DNA of 64,000 nucleotides from Actinomycetota bacterium (GCA_014381945.1 JACNKQ010000044.1:32108-96107), one strand, 5' to 3'. Positions 40,271 through 50,254 are shown, counted from the stretch's first letter. The notes: generated by a model not told the origin, from the sequence alone. Numbers and translations are program-made.

Positions 40271-41214
40271 GCCGCCGAACCCCGACGGTCGACCTGTCCA
40301 CGGCGATCGGAACCGTCCGGCTCCCGAACCCCGTGTGCACCGCCTCGGGCACCGCCGGGCACGGCGACGAACTCGCCCGCCACCTCGACCCGTCCGCACT
40401 GGGAGCAATGGTTGTCAAGTCGCTCCATGCCGAGCCGTGGCCGGGTAATCCGTCGCCACGGGTACACGCGACGCCGGCCGGGATGATCAACTCCGTCGGC
40501 CTCCAGGGGCCGGGCGTGGAGGCCTGGCTCGATCACGACCTGCCTCCGCTGCTGGCAACCGGCGCACGGGTGGTTGCCAGCATCTGGGGGCGCACGGTCG
40601 AGGAGTTCGCCCGGGCCGCCGAGCTCCTCACCGGGGCGCCCTCCGGGGTCGTGGCGGTCGAGGTCAACGCCTCGTGCCCCAACCTCGAGGACCGGCGCAA
40701 CCTGTTCGCCCACTCGGCCGCAGCCGTTGCCGAGGTGGTCGATGCAGCGGCGGCGGCCGGACGACCCCTGTGGGTCAAGCTCAGCCCCAACACCCCCGAC
40801 CTGCCCGACATCGCCGGCGCCGCCGCCGCAGCGGGCGCCGAAGCGGTCACCGTGGCCAACACCCTCCTCGGCATGGTGATAGACGTCGAGACACGTCGGC
40901 CCCTCCTGGGCGCCGGGCGGGGCGGCCTGTCGGGGCCGGCGATCAGGCCCGTCGCAGTCAGGGCGGTCTTCGACACCCACGAGGCCCATCCGACGCTGCC
41001 GATCATCGGCGTGGGCGGGATCGCCGCCGCCGAGGACGCCGTCCAGTTCCTGCTGGCAGGAGCATCGGCGGTGCAGGTCGGCACGGCGACCTTCGCCGAC
41101 CCGGCAGCCCCGGCAAGGGTGCTCGCCGATCTGGGAAGATGGTGCGACCGGCACGGGGTGCGATCCGTCTCCGAGCTGGTCGGAGCAGCACACGGCAGAG
41201 AGGTGGACGGGTGA
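40267..41214 (+). CDS. pyrD: Dihydroorotate dehydrogenase, class 1B-like
   Basis: 315 residues. The active-site base is Cys in [10 protein letters not shown], which marks class 1 (class 2 uses Ser), and the length and sequence fit class 1B, the NAD-linked PyrD catalytic subunit. FMN contacts are seen in [11 protein letters not shown] and in [27 protein letters not shown] (split here as GIAAAEDA and GASAVQVG). Class 1B normally needs PyrK, for which no gene is found in this operon. It overlaps carB and pyrF. Confidence 0.88.
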
Positions 41215-41954
41215 CCGAACGGTCCGAACCAGACGAACTTCACGACGAGATCGCGGACGAGGGCGAGGTGCCGGCCGAGATCAGGAGCCGCCTCGCGTTG
41301 GCACTCGACGTGGACGACATCGTCGCCGCCCGCCGGCTGGCCTTCGACCTCGAGCCGTTCTTCGGCACCCTCAAGGTCGGCCTCGAGCTCTTCTGCGCCA
41401 CCGGCACCGAGACGGTCAGCGGCTTCGCAGGCGCCGGCTTCGACGTCTTCTGCGACCTCAAGTTGCACGACATCCCCACGACAGTCGAGAAGGCGGCCGG
41501 CGTCGTCGGATCCCTCGGGGCCCGCTGGCTCACCGTCCACACCCAGGGCGGGGCCGACATGATGAGGGCGGCCGTTGCGGGAGCCGCTGCCGGAGCCGAG
41601 GGCGTGGGCCTGCCACCTCCGGGGATCCTCGGGGTCACAGTGCTCACCAGCGACGCCACCGTCGACAGGTCCGAACTCGAACGCCGAACCGCCCTGGCCG
41701 CCGACACCGGCTGTACGGGCATCGTCTGCGCCGCCACCGACCTCGAGGTGACAGCCCCGTGGGCGGACCGGCTGGTCCGGGTGGTGCCCGGTACCCGGCT
41801 CCCCGGTGCCGACACCCACGACCAGGCAAGGGTCGACACGCCACGCCAGGCGATCGAGGCCGGCGCCGACCTGCTCGTGGTCGGACGGGCCGTCACCGCC
41901 ACAGACGAGCCGATCCTGGCCGCTGCCGAGTTGGTCGGGCACCTGCTGGGCTGA
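41211..41954 (+). CDS. pyrF: Orotidine 5'-phosphate decarboxylase
   Basis: 247 residues from the GTG overlapping pyrD. The DxKxxD catalytic signature appears as CDLKLHDIPTTVEKAA. RLALALDVDD opens the barrel and VVPGTRLPG and VVGRAVT close it. It makes UMP. A 30-residue acidic N-terminal extension precedes the barrel. pyrE, the preceding step, is not in this operon. Confidence 0.93.
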   Translation: MTERSEPDELHDEIADEGEVPAEIRSRLALALDVDDIVAARRLAFDLEPFFGTLKVGLELFCATGTETVSGFAGAGFDVFCDLKLHDIPTTVEKAAGVVGSLGARWLTVHTQGGADMMRAAVAGAAAGAEGVGLPPPGILGVTVLTSDATVDRSELERRTALAADTGCTGIVCAATDLEVTAPWADRLVRVVPGTRLPGADTHDQARVDTPRQAIEAGADLLVVGRAVTATDEPILAAAELVGHLLG

Positions 41955-41990
41955 GCCCCCCGACAGTTCGCACAGGTGCCGCGGTTTGGC

Positions 41991-41996
41991 TAGGGT
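41991..41996 (+). promoter_or_regulatory. -10 element of mihF-gmk, leaderless type
   Basis: TAGGGT ends 8 nt before the mihF GTG at 42005. Confidence 0.45.
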
Positions 41997-42004
41997 CACC
42001 TCCC

Positions 42005-42319
42005 GTGCCAGGTCCTCCAGAGCTCACCGACGAACAACGGCGGCAGGCCCTTGCAAAGGCCGCCGAGGCACGAAGGGTGCGAGCCGAGGTCAAGGAGCAG
42101 CTCAAGGCCGGCTCGCTCGACCTGGCCGGCCTCCTCGAACTTGCCGACGCCGACCAGATCATCGCCAAGATGAAGGTCGTCAGCGTCCTCGAATCGCTGC
42201 CGCGCCTGGGCAAGGTCAAGTCCCGTCGCGCCATGGACGAGATCGGCATCAACGGGAACCGCCGCCTCCGGGGACTCGGCAGCCACCAGCGTGCCGAACT
42301 GCTCGCCCGCTTTGGCTGA
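42005..42319 (+). CDS. mihF: Integration host factor, actinobacterial type (mIHF)
   Basis: 104 residues. LTDEQRRQALAKAAEARR, KMKVVSVLESLPRLGKVKSR and the C-terminal RRLRGLGSHQRAELLARFG match mycobacterial IHF, an actinobacteria-only nucleoid protein unrelated to HU/IHF of other bacteria. The C-terminal helix-two-turn-helix binds and bends DNA. Its place before gmk and rpoZ is the conserved one. It is strong evidence for the phylum. Confidence 0.95.
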   Translation: MPGPPELTDEQRRQALAKAAEARRVRAEVKEQLKAGSLDLAGLLELADADQIIAKMKVVSVLESLPRLGKVKSRRAMDEIGINGNRRLRGLGSHQRAELLARFG

Positions 42320-42869
42320 CGCTGTCGCCACGTGCGGCCACCTGCTGCTGGTCCTCTCGGGGCCCGGTGGGGCGGGCAAGGGGACGATCGCCGAGGTGCT
42401 GGTCGCCAACGACCCCGACCTGACCCTGAGCCGTTCCTGGACGACCCGACCCCGCCGGGTCGACGATGCCCCGGACGCCTACCGGTTCGTCGGACGCGAC
42501 ACCTTCCTCGCACACCGTGACGCAGGCGGCTTCCTCGAATGGAACGAGTTCCTGGGCGAGTTCTACGGGACCCCGATGCCCGACGACAGCGGCGACCTGC
42601 TCCTCGAGATCGACGTGGCCGGTGGCCGCCAGGTCCTCGACCGGCGGCCCGATGCGCTCCTCGTGTTCGTCGAGGCCCCGGACGACGAAGAGTTGCGGCG
42701 TCGGCTGCTGGGTCGTGGCGAGGCACCCGAGCGGACCGAGACACGGATTGCCGAAGCCGGTCGCGAGCGGGCCGAAGCGGTTGCCCTCGGCTACGGGACC
42801 GTCGTCAACGACGACCTCGACCGGGCAGTCGCTGAGATCACCGCAATGCTCGCCGAACGACGCTCCTGA
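42312..42869 (+). CDS. gmk: Guanylate kinase
   Basis: About 185 residues. P-loop LVLSGPGGAGKGT (Gly where many have Ser), the GMP-binding RSWTTRPRR and the FLEWNEFLGEFYGTP region are present. The start is unclear: TTG 42312 overlaps the mihF stop, and GTG 42291 in the same frame is the alternative. No ribosome site is visible for either, so coupling to mihF is likely. Confidence 0.88.
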   Translation: MADAVATCGHLLLVLSGPGGAGKGTIAEVLVANDPDLTLSRSWTTRPRRVDDAPDAYRFVGRDTFLAHRDAGGFLEWNEFLGEFYGTPMPDDSGDLLLEIDVAGGRQVLDRRPDALLVFVEAPDDEELRRRLLGRGEAPERTETRIAEAGRERAEAVALGYGTVVNDDLDRAVAEITAMLAERRS

Positions 42870-42993
42870 CCGTTGTTTCCGGGATCGGCCGGCCGCTGGA
42901 ACCCGCCGATTCGGTGTGCCGCGCTGGTACCGTTGTGTACTGTCCGAACGGCATCGTCTTTACGATGACGGTCCCCTTTCGAAGAGGTCTCCC

Positions 42994-43338
42994 GTGCAAC
43001 GCCACGACACCCACAGCACCATGGTCAACCCCGAGATCGAGGGGCTGCTCGACCGGGCCGACTCCAAGTTCCGGCTCGTCACCCTCAGCTCCACCCGGGC
43101 TCGCCAGATCAACGCCTACTTCGGCCAACTGGGCGAGGGCCTCGGCTCTTCGATTCCGCCGCAGGTGACCTCCACCGCCCGCAAGCCCCTGTCGATCGCC
43201 TTCGAGGAGATCGCAGCAGACAAGATCATCGCCATCGAGCCCCCCGACGAGCCCGAGCCCACCGAAGAGGAGTTGGCTGCGATAGCTGCGATGGAGCTCG
43301 CCGAAGAGGCTGACGGCGCCCCCGAAGAGGGCGCCTGA
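42994..43338 (+). CDS. rpoZ: RNA polymerase omega subunit
   Basis: 114 residues from GTG 42994 (GAGG 7 nt upstream); ATG 43021 is an alternative. NPEIEGLLDRADSKFRLV, RARQINAYFGQLGEGLG and KPLSIAFEEIAADK match actinobacterial omega. A C-terminal Glu/Ala-rich tail is extra. Three TANNNT candidates lie upstream (42928, 42938, 42961), and I cannot choose among them. Confidence 0.92.
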   Translation: MQRHDTHSTMVNPEIEGLLDRADSKFRLVTLSSTRARQINAYFGQLGEGLGSSIPPQVTSTARKPLSIAFEEIAADKIIAIEPPDEPEPTEEELAAIAAMELAEEADGAPEEGA

Positions 43339-43351
43339 GCCCTTGCCCCGG

Positions 43352-44584
43352 ATGGGCGACCTCACAGGACGGCGAATCGTCCTCGGTGTCACCGGTGGCA
43401 TCGCCGCCTACAAGGCCGTCGACGTCTGCCGCCGCCTCGTCGACGCCGGGGCCCACGTCGCCCCGGTCCTCACGAAGGGCGCACTGCGCTTCGTCGGAGC
43501 AGCCACCTTCGACGCCCTGGCGTCCGAACGCGTCCAGACCTCCCTCTGGGACGAACAGAACCCGATTCCCCACACCCGACTCGGCCAGGGCGCCGACGCC
43601 ATTGTGGTCTGTCCTGCGACGGCACGCCTTCTGTCCGACTACCGCTCGGGCCGCTCAGGCGACCTCCTGACAGCCACCCTGCTGGCCACCAGGGCACCGG
43701 TGGTCCTGTGCCCGGCGATGCACACCGAGATGTGGGAGCAGCCGGCGGTGCAGGAGAACGTCCAGGTCCTGGCAGCACGGGGCGCCGAGATCGTAGGCCC
43801 TGACGTGGGTCGCCTCGCCGGCGGTGACATGGGGGCCGGTCGCCTCGCCGCACCCTCGGCGATCGTCGATGCGGTAGAACGCGTGCTGGCTGGTGGGGGT
43901 CGCGACCTCGAGGGTCGCACCGTCCTGGTGACGGCAGGCGGCACCCGTGAGCCGATCTGTCCCGTCCGCTACATCGGCAACCGCTCGTCGGGCAAGCAGG
44001 GCCATGCCCTCGCCGTGGAGGCGGCGGCGCGGGGCGCCAAGGTGCTCTGCGTGTCGACCGTGCCCCGGGGCGCCCCCGACGTACCGGGAATCGAGGTTGT
44101 CGGCGTCGACACCGCCGCCGAGATGGCCGAAGCCGTCCAACGCCTGGCACCCGGAGCCGACTACGTCCTCATGGCGGCGGCGGTAGCCGACTTCCGACCG
44201 GTCGGGGTGGCGGACCAGAAGATGAAAAAGGCCGACGGCCCGCCCGAGATCCGCCTCGAGCCCACCACCGACATCCTCGCCGAACTGGGCCGCACCCGCA
44301 CCCCCGGACAGGTCATAGTCGGGTTCGCCGCCGAGACCACCGACCTGCGGCAGAATGCGGCGGCCAAGTTGACCGCCAAGGGAGCCGACCTCATCGTCGC
44401 CAACGACGTCACCGCCCCGGACACCGGGTTCGACCACGACACGAACGCCGTGGTGCTGCTCGACGCCGAAGGGGGCGAGGCCGTGGTACCGCTGGCCGGC
44501 AAGCGACAGATCGCCCGCGCTGTACTCGACGCAGCCATCGACATTCGACATCGGCACAACGCCCGAAACGGGGAAACAGAGTGA
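43352..44584 (+). CDS. coaBC: Phosphopantothenoylcysteine decarboxylase / synthetase
   Basis: About 410 residues. The N-terminal CoaC flavoprotein half has [13 protein letters not shown], the active-site His in PHTRLGQG and [13 protein letters not shown], the actinobacterial form of the PXMNXXMW loop. The CoaB half begins at [12 protein letters not shown] with [12 protein letters not shown] and KMKKADG. It makes 4'-phosphopantetheine for CoA. An in-frame TTG at 43343 is a second possible start. It overlaps metK by GTGA. Confidence 0.93.
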   Translation: MGDLTGRRIVLGVTGGIAAYKAVDVCRRLVDAGAHVAPVLTKGALRFVGAATFDALASERVQTSLWDEQNPIPHTRLGQGADAIVVCPATARLLSDYRSGRSGDLLTATLLATRAPVVLCPAMHTEMWEQPAVQENVQVLAARGAEIVGPDVGRLAGGDMGAGRLAAPSAIVDAVERVLAGGGRDLEGRTVLVTAGGTREPICPVRYIGNRSSGKQGHALAVEAAARGAKVLCVSTVPRGAPDVPGIEVVGVDTAAEMAEAVQRLAPGADYVLMAAAVADFRPVGVADQKMKKADGPPEIRLEPTTDILAELGRTRTPGQVIVGFAAETTDLRQNAAAKLTAKGADLIVANDVTAPDTGFDHDTNAVVLLDAEGGEAVVPLAGKRQIARAVLDAAIDIRHRHNARNGETE

Positions 44585-45777
44585 GCAGGAACTGGACCTT
44601 CACATCCGAATCGGTCACCGAGGGCCATCCCGACAAGATGGCCGACCAGATCTCGGACGCCATCCTCGACGCCATGCTGCGCGAAGACAGCGACAGCCGG
44701 GTCGCCTGCGAAACCCTCGTTACCACCGGCCTGGTCGTCGTGGCAGGCGAGGTCACCTGCAGCGGCTACGTCGACATTCCGATCATCGTCCGCGACACCA
44801 TCAGGGACATCGGCTACGACAACGAGGACTACGGCTTCGACGGTGGCACCTGCGGCGTCATGGTCGCCCTCGACGCCCAGTCCGCCGACATCGCACAGGG
44901 TGTCGCCGACTCCGAGGAGGTCCGGTCCGGTACATCCGGCGAGGAGGACGACCTCGACCGCCAGGGCGCCGGCGACCAGGGGATGATGTTCGGCTACGCC
45001 TCCGATGAGACCGATGTCCTCATGCCGTTGCCGATCCACCTGGCACACCGCCTGGCCGAACGGCACGCCGAGGTCCGCAAGGCCGGGACCATCCCGTACC
45101 TTCGCCCCGACGCCAAGACCCAGGTCACCTTCGAATACGAAGACGACCGACCCGTCCGTCTGTCAACCGTTCTCATCTCCACCCAGCACAACGACGGCAT
45201 CGACCGCGACCGGATGATCCGCCCCGACCTGATGGAACAGGTCATCCTCCCGGTCATTCCCGAGCAGTTCGCCGACGACGACTACGAGGTCCACATCAAC
45301 CCGACGGGACGCTTCGTGATCGGCGGCCCCGTCGGTGACGCCGGCCTCACTGGCCGCAAGATCATCGTCGACACGTACGGCGGAATGGCCCGCCACGGCG
45401 GCGGGGCCTTTTCGGGCAAGGACCCGAGCAAGGTGGACCGGTCGGCCGCCTACGCCACCCGCTGGGTGGCCAGGAACCTCGTCGCTGCCGGAGCGGCACG
45501 GCGCTGCGAGGTCCAGGTGGCCTACGCAATCGGCATGGCCCGCCCGGTTTCGGTGCTGGTCGAGACGTTCGGAACCGAGGCGGTCGACCCGGGCCTGATC
45601 TCCGACTGCGTCAACGAGGTGTTCGACCTGCGCCCCGCAGCGATCATCCGCGACCTTGACCTGAAGCGGCCGATCTACCTGCCGACCGCCGCCTACGGGC
45701 ACTTCGGACGCGATGGCTTCCCGTGGGAGCAGACCAACCGGGTGGACGACGTCCGGTCCTTCCTCGGCCTGGCCTGA
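44581..45777 (+). CDS. metK: S-adenosylmethionine synthetase
   Basis: 398 residues. [21 protein letters not shown] (split motif: SVTEGHPDK), [12 protein letters not shown] and [16 protein letters not shown] with YAIG are the diagnostic blocks. It makes SAM from Met and ATP. The order rpoZ-coaBC-metK-priA is conserved in actinobacteria. No SAM riboswitch is possible here since the start overlaps coaBC. Confidence 0.96.
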   Translation: MSRNWTFTSESVTEGHPDKMADQISDAILDAMLREDSDSRVACETLVTTGLVVVAGEVTCSGYVDIPIIVRDTIRDIGYDNEDYGFDGGTCGVMVALDAQSADIAQGVADSEEVRSGTSGEEDDLDRQGAGDQGMMFGYASDETDVLMPLPIHLAHRLAERHAEVRKAGTIPYLRPDAKTQVTFEYEDDRPVRLSTVLISTQHNDGIDRDRMIRPDLMEQVILPVIPEQFADDDYEVHINPTGRFVIGGPVGDAGLTGRKIIVDTYGGMARHGGGAFSGKDPSKVDRSAAYATRWVARNLVAAGAARRCEVQVAYAIGMARPVSVLVETFGTEAVDPGLISDCVNEVFDLRPAAIIRDLDLKRPIYLPTAAYGHFGRDGFPWEQTNRVDDVRSFLGLA

Positions 45778-45790
45778 TCCGGCCGACAGG

Positions 45791-47635
45791 GTGACCGGCC
45801 CCACCGGGGACCAGGGCCGACTGCCCTTCGGCGACGAGGCCCCCGAGGCGGCCACGACAGATGACCCGGAGCTACCCGCAGGCCGCGTCGTGCGCGTCCT
45901 GCCCGAGGTGGCGGCCATCGACCGGACCTTCGACTACCTGGTTCCGGTGGCATGGGAGCAGGACGGACGGGGCGACCTGGTACGGGTGGGCAGCCAGGTC
46001 CGCATCGTCCTGGCCGGTCGCCGGGTAGGGGCCTGGGTGGTCGAGGTCGACGTCGAGCCACCAGCGGGCGTGTCGCTGCGACCCCTCGCACACCTCGGGG
46101 GACTCGGACCCGACGGCGACGTCATCGAGCTCGCCCGCTGGGCCGCACACCGGTGGGCCGGGCGCACGGCGGCGTTGCTGAACACGGCCTCGCCGGCCAA
46201 CCGGGTACGTGCGCTTCCGGCAGCACCACCAGCGACACCGGTCCCCGCCGGCCCGACCCTCTGGGCCGAGGCCGCACTCGACACGCCGAGGTCGGTGGTG
46301 CGACTGGCACCGAACTCCGACGTCCTCCCCCTGGTCCTGGCCGCTGCCCGCAGGGGCGACACGCTCGTCATTGCACCGACCCACACCATGGTCGGGCGCC
46401 TGGCGGCACGGCTTCGCCGAACCGGGCTGCCCGTGTCGGTCGTTCCCGGGGACTGGGCGAAGGCAGCGGCCGGCGGCCTCGTCCTGGGAGCCAGGGCGGC
46501 TGCGCTGGCGCCGGTCAGCGACCTGAGCGCCGTGGTCGTCATCGACGAGCACGACGAATCGCTGAGGGAGGAGCGGGTTCCGACCTGGAACGCACGCGAC
46601 ATAGCCATCGAACGCGCCCGCCGGGCAGGCGTGCCCTGCATGCTCACATCACCCTGTCCGAGCCTCGAGGCGTTGGCATGGGGCAGCGAGGAGGTCCCAT
46701 CGAGGTCCCTGGAACGGGAAGGCTGGCCGGTCCTCGACCTGATCGACCGCCGCAAGGAGGACCCGGTGCACGGAGGCCTGCTGGGTGGGGCGCTGGCGCC
46801 GATCCTGCGGCGGGACTGGGAGGAACCCGGGGAGACGGCACACCTTCCCGTGGTGTGCGTGCTGAACCGGCGGGGGCGGTCGAGGCTCCTGGCCTGCGCC
46901 GGATGCGGCGAGCTGGCACGCTGTGAGGAGCACCGGGTGCCGCTGACCATGGCGGACGACGAGGTCCTCGAATGCCCTGTCGACGGAGGCCGCCGCCCCG
47001 TCGTGTGCGCCGAGTGCGGCAGCACCCGGTTCCGAAACCTGCGCGCCGGCGTCACGAGGGTCCGCGAGGAACTCGAGGCGCTGGCCGGAAGACCGGTGGT
47101 CGAGGTGACGGCCGACGCCGACGAGATCGTCGACGCCGACGTGTACGTCGGCACCGAGGCGGTCCTCCACCGGGTCGAACGGGCCGCACGCGTGGTCTTC
47201 CTCGAAATCGACCAGGAACTGCTGGCCCCCCGCATGCGGGCCGCCGAACAGGCCTTGGCGCTCCTGGTACGGGCGGCGCGCCTCGTGGGCCCCCGGTCGG
47301 CCGGCGGCCGGCTCGTGGTGCAGACCCGGCAGCCCGGCCACGAGGTCCTCCAGGCGGTCCTACATGCAGACCCGGGCCGCCTGGCCGGACCCGAGGCCGC
47401 CCGCCGCCGACTCCTCCGGCTGCCGCCCTACTCCGCCATGGCGCAGGTGTCGGGTGCCGTGGCAGCCGAGTTCATCGAACGCCTGGGCAACCCCGAGGGG
47501 GTCGACGTCCTCGGGCCGAAGGACGGCTCCTGGCTCGTACGTGCGTCGGATCCGACGGCCCTTGCGGACACCCTGGCGGCGGTGCGGCGCCCGGCCGGCA
47601 GGCTCCGCATCGAGGTCGACCCGGCAAGGATCTGA
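45791..47635 (+). CDS. priA: Primosomal protein PriA, degenerate actinobacterial form
   Basis: 614 residues from GTG 45791. The N-terminal DNA-binding domain (VAAIDRTFDYLVP) is well conserved. The helicase core is degraded: no GKT/S Walker A is found, the Walker B region reads VVVIDEHDESLREE, and the zinc region keeps only some cysteines (CAGCGELARC, CAECGS). Such loss is usual in actinobacterial PriA-like proteins. It probably still takes part in replication restart as a DNA-binding platform. A CTG-initiated 6-codon frame (45774-45794) bridges it to metK, too weak to call. Confidence 0.82.
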   Translation: MTGPTGDQGRLPFGDEAPEAATTDDPELPAGRVVRVLPEVAAIDRTFDYLVPVAWEQDGRGDLVRVGSQVRIVLAGRRVGAWVVEVDVEPPAGVSLRPLAHLGGLGPDGDVIELARWAAHRWAGRTAALLNTASPANRVRALPAAPPATPVPAGPTLWAEAALDTPRSVVRLAPNSDVLPLVLAAARRGDTLVIAPTHTMVGRLAARLRRTGLPVSVVPGDWAKAAAGGLVLGARAAALAPVSDLSAVVVIDEHDESLREERVPTWNARDIAIERARRAGVPCMLTSPCPSLEALAWGSEEVPSRSLEREGWPVLDLIDRRKEDPVHGGLLGGALAPILRRDWEEPGETAHLPVVCVLNRRGRSRLLACAGCGELARCEEHRVPLTMADDEVLECPVDGGRRPVVCAECGSTRFRNLRAGVTRVREELEALAGRPVVEVTADADEIVDADVYVGTEAVLHRVERAARVVFLEIDQELLAPRMRAAEQALALLVRAARLVGPRSAGGRLVVQTRQPGHEVLQAVLHADPGRLAGPEAARRRLLRLPPYSAMAQVSGAVAAEFIERLGNPEGVDVLGPKDGSWLVRASDPTALADTLAAVRRPAGRLRIEVDPARI

Positions 47636-47664
47636 CAGCGGCGAAGGCACCCGGTTGGAGCGCC

Positions 47665-48183
47665 TCACCAGAGCCGGCGGTGCACCTCGTAGAGGGCGAT
47701 GCCGCAGGCGGCCGCCACGTTGAGGCTCCCGACCCTGCCGAGTTGCGGAATGAACACAACCGGGTCACAGGCCGCGAGCACGGCATCGGAGAGGCCGCGG
47801 TCCTCGTGTCCGAACGCCAGGCAGGTCCGCTCGGGGAATGCCGCCTCATGGAGCGGGACGGCAACGTCGGCCAACTCGACGCCGACCAGCCCGTAGCCGG
47901 CTTCCTGGATCGACCGGACGGCCTCCTCGGCGGTTTCGAAGGTGGTCCATTCGAGGTAGCGCGAGGTGCCGAGTGCGGTCTTTTGCGTCTTGGCATGGTT
48001 CGGGGAAGCCGTGGCGCCGGCCAGCCAGAGGTGTGCCACGCGGTATGCAGCGGCGGTACGCAGGATCGCCCCCACGTTGTAGGGGGTCTGGACGCTGTCG
48101 AGGAGCAGCGCCACGTCCGTGTCGGCGCGCCGGCGCCATTCCCGGTGGAGCCGCTTGAGCCCCGTGCCGTCGAGGTTCCTCAC
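47665..48183 (-). CDS. SpoU/TrmH-family RNA 2'-O-methyltransferase
   Basis: 172 residues from the GTG at 48183, which overlaps the stop of the upstream methyltransferase (GTGA). SPOUT motif 1 (LLLDSVQTPYNVGAILRTAA), motif 2 (CLAFGHEDRGLS) and motif 3 (FIPQLGRVGSLNVAAACGIAL) are present. The substrate is an rRNA or tRNA ribose; short stand-alone proteins of this type resemble TrmL or TrmH. It converges with priA, with 29 nt between. Confidence 0.85.
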   Translation of the reverse strand: MRNLDGTGLKRLHREWRRRADTDVALLLDSVQTPYNVGAILRTAAAYRVAHLWLAGATASPNHAKTQKTALGTSRYLEWTTFETAEEAVRSIQEAGYGLVGVELADVAVPLHEAAFPERTCLAFGHEDRGLSDAVLAACDPVVFIPQLGRVGSLNVAAACGIALYEVHRRLW

Positions 48184-48818
48184 CGGGGCATGCCCTTCCC
48201 TGCTGCGACGTCGAGGAGCCGGTAGCCCTTCCGGGATGAACGCCGCACGGTCGCCCAACCCTGACCGTCCAACCAGCGGGCCAGCGAGTCGGCGCCGAGG
48301 TGGCGTTGGACGACCAGGTGGGCGCTGCCGTCCGGCGCCAGCCGGCCCAGCCAGGATGCGAGCAGGCCGTGTAGGGCGGCCTTGCCGATCCGGATCGGCG
48401 GGTTCGACCAACAGGCGTCGAAGCGCAGGTCCCCGGGCACCTCATCGGGTTCGGCCACGACGACGTTGTCGGCACCGACCGCGGCGGCGTTTGTCCGGCA
48501 CAGGTCCAGTGCCCGGGGGTTGACATCGATCGCCCAGACGCGTGCCTCGGGGTTGCGCAGGGCCAGGACGACGGCGATCGGTCCGTAACCGCATCCGAGG
48601 TCGAGCAGTTCGACGGCGCCTTCCCGGACCTGTGGCCCCTCCCGCAGCAGGTAGCGGGTGCCCCGGTCGATCCGGTCGACGGCGAACACCCCACGGTCGG
48701 TGGTGAGTAGCAGGTCCAGGTCGGGGAGGAGCAGTTCGACCTGGCGGGGACGCGACCCGACATCGGGTGAGCCGGTCCAGTAGTGGTCGGTGGCGTCGCC
48801 ACCGTTCGGATCCTCCAC
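48180..48818 (-). CDS. RsmC-like class I methyltransferase
   Basis: 212 residues. YWTGSPDV and the VFAVDRIDRGTRYLL region, SAM motif LLDLGCGYGPIAV, AIDVNPRAL and the N6/N2-type SNPPIR motif place it in the MTS family of 16S rRNA guanine-N2 methyltransferases. The GTG start at 48818 lies 7 nt from a TACCGT box on the minus strand. It is divergent from def, with overlapping -10 boxes. Confidence 0.82.
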   Translation of the reverse strand: MEDPNGGDATDHYWTGSPDVGSRPRQVELLLPDLDLLLTTDRGVFAVDRIDRGTRYLLREGPQVREGAVELLDLGCGYGPIAVVLALRNPEARVWAIDVNPRALDLCRTNAAAVGADNVVVAEPDEVPGDLRFDACWSNPPIRIGKAALHGLLASWLGRLAPDGSAHLVVQRHLGADSLARWLDGQGWATVRRSSRKGYRLLDVAAGKGMPR

Positions 48819-48825
48819 AACCCCG

Positions 48826-48835
48826 ACGGTAGCCT
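48826..48835. promoter_or_regulatory. Divergent overlapping -10 elements (def / rsmC-like)
   Basis: ACGGTAGCCT contains TACCGT on the minus strand (48831-48826), 7 nt before the GTG of the methyltransferase gene, and TAGCCT on the plus strand (48830-48835), 7 nt before the def GTG. The two boxes share the central TA. Only one polymerase could open this DNA at a time. Confidence 0.6.
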
Positions 48836-48842
48836 TGCTTCC

Positions 48843-49373
48843 GTGGCAGCCCGTGAGATCCGACTGATCGGCGACCCCGTCCTGCGGACGCGCTCCAACG
48901 AGGTGACCGACGTCGATGGAGCCCTCGCCCGCCTGTGCGACGAGATGTTCGAGACAATGTACGAGGCCGCGGGGATCGGGTTGGCTGCCCCCCAGGTCGG
49001 CGTACGGCAGCGTTTCTTCGTCTACGACCATGGCGAGGACGGCGGGGTGATCGTGAATCCCGAGATCGTGGAGTCGGACGGCGAATGGGCCTTCGACGAG
49101 GGCTGCCTCTCGGTACCGGACCTCTCGTTCGAGATCGTGCGCCCCAGGCGAATCCACCTGGTAGGCATCGACCTCGACGGCCACGAGATCTCGATCGAGG
49201 CCGACGAGCTCGAGGCGCGCCTGTTCCAACACGAACTCGACCACCTCGACGGCGTCCTCATCGTCGACCACCTCGACGAGGACCAGTTGAGAGAGGCGAA
49301 GCGGGCGTTGCGGGAGCGCACCCTCGCCGCTGGAATGGCGGCACCCGCCGGTGGAGGCCTGCGATTGTTCTGA
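48843..49373 (+). CDS. def: Peptide deformylase
   Basis: 176 residues. Motif 1 GIGLAAPQVG, motif 2 EGCLSVP and motif 3 QHELDHLDG supply the metal ligands Cys, His, His and the catalytic Glu. It removes the formyl group from new proteins. It is leaderless by spacing. The order def-fmt-rsmB is the classic one. Confidence 0.95.
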   Translation: MAAREIRLIGDPVLRTRSNEVTDVDGALARLCDEMFETMYEAAGIGLAAPQVGVRQRFFVYDHGEDGGVIVNPEIVESDGEWAFDEGCLSVPDLSFEIVRPRRIHLVGIDLDGHEISIEADELEARLFQHELDHLDGVLIVDHLDEDQLREAKRALRERTLAAGMAAPAGGGLRLF

Positions 49374-49387
49374 TCGCACCGCCCCCG

Positions 49388-50254
49388 GTGCATCCCCGTC
49401 GTCTGGTGTACCTTGGCACGCCGGACGTCGCCGTGTCACCCCTCGAGGCGCTGCACGCGGCCGGCTTCGACATCACCCTGGTGGTCACCGGTGCGGACCG
49501 CCGACGCGGCCGGGGCAACGACCTGACCCCGACGCCGGTGAAGGCAGCCGCCGAACGGCTCGCCATGCCCGTCTCCCACGACCTCGACGACATCGCCACC
49601 TGCGGCGCCGAGCTCGGCGTGGTCGTGGCATACGGCAGGCTGATCCCGGCGGACCTGCTCGCCATCCTGCCGATGGTGAACCTCCACTTCTCGCTGTTGC
49701 CGAGGTGGCGGGGAGCGGCGCCCGTGGAGCGGGCGATCCTCGCCGGCGACGAACAGACCGGCGTGTGCGTCATGGCCGTCGACGAGGGACTCGACACCGG
49801 CGGCGTGTACGCCCGCAAGGTGGTCGAGGTCGGCGACGACACGGCTGCGGCGCTGCGCAGTCGCCTGGCAGCAACGGGCAGCACCCTGCTCGTCGATACC
49901 TTGTCGGCAGGGCTCGGGGACGCCGACCCCCAGGAGGGCGAAGCCACCTACGCCCACCGGATCGGGGCAGCCGACCTGCGACTGGAGTGGGATCGCCCTG
50001 CCGCCGAACTGGCGAGGGTTGTCCGGATCGGCGGGGCATGGACCACCTTCCGGGGAGAGCGGATCAGGGTGTGGGACGCAGCAGTAGCCGAGGTCGACTC
50101 CCCGGTCGGGTCCGGGACACTGGAGGGTGACATCGTCGCAACGGGCGATGGCGGGCTCCGGCTCCTCGAGGTCCAGGCCGAGAACCGCCGACGCATGCCG
50201 ACCGGCGCATGGCGGTCGGGCGCCCGCCCGGAGCCCGGCGAGCGCCTGGGATGA
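49388..50254 (+). CDS. fmt: Methionyl-tRNA formyltransferase
   Basis: 288 residues from GTG 49388. LVYLGTPDVAVSPLEAL starts the Rossmann domain; the active site shows VNLHFSLLPRWRGAAP and DTGGVYA. A shorter C-terminal OB domain follows (the family is usually about 310). It formylates initiator Met-tRNA, the counterpart of def. Confidence 0.93.
   Translation: MHPRRLVYLGTPDVAVSPLEALHAAGFDITLVVTGADRRRGRGNDLTPTPVKAAAERLAMPVSHDLDDIATCGAELGVVVAYGRLIPADLLAILPMVNLHFSLLPRWRGAAPVERAILAGDEQTGVCVMAVDEGLDTGGVYARKVVEVGDDTAAALRSRLAATGSTLLVDTLSAGLGDADPQEGEATYAHRIGAADLRLEWDRPAAELARVVRIGGAWTTFRGERIRVWDAAVAEVDSPVGSGTLEGDIVATGDGGLRLLEVQAENRRRMPTGAWRSGARPEPGERLG

Noticed and set aside
44540..44600. SAM riboswitch before metK
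   Set aside because: The metK start overlaps the coaBC stop, leaving no leader.
45774..45794. CTG-initiated six-codon relay between metK and priA
   Set aside because: It fits the stop-start overlap pattern, but CTG starts are too rare to count it.
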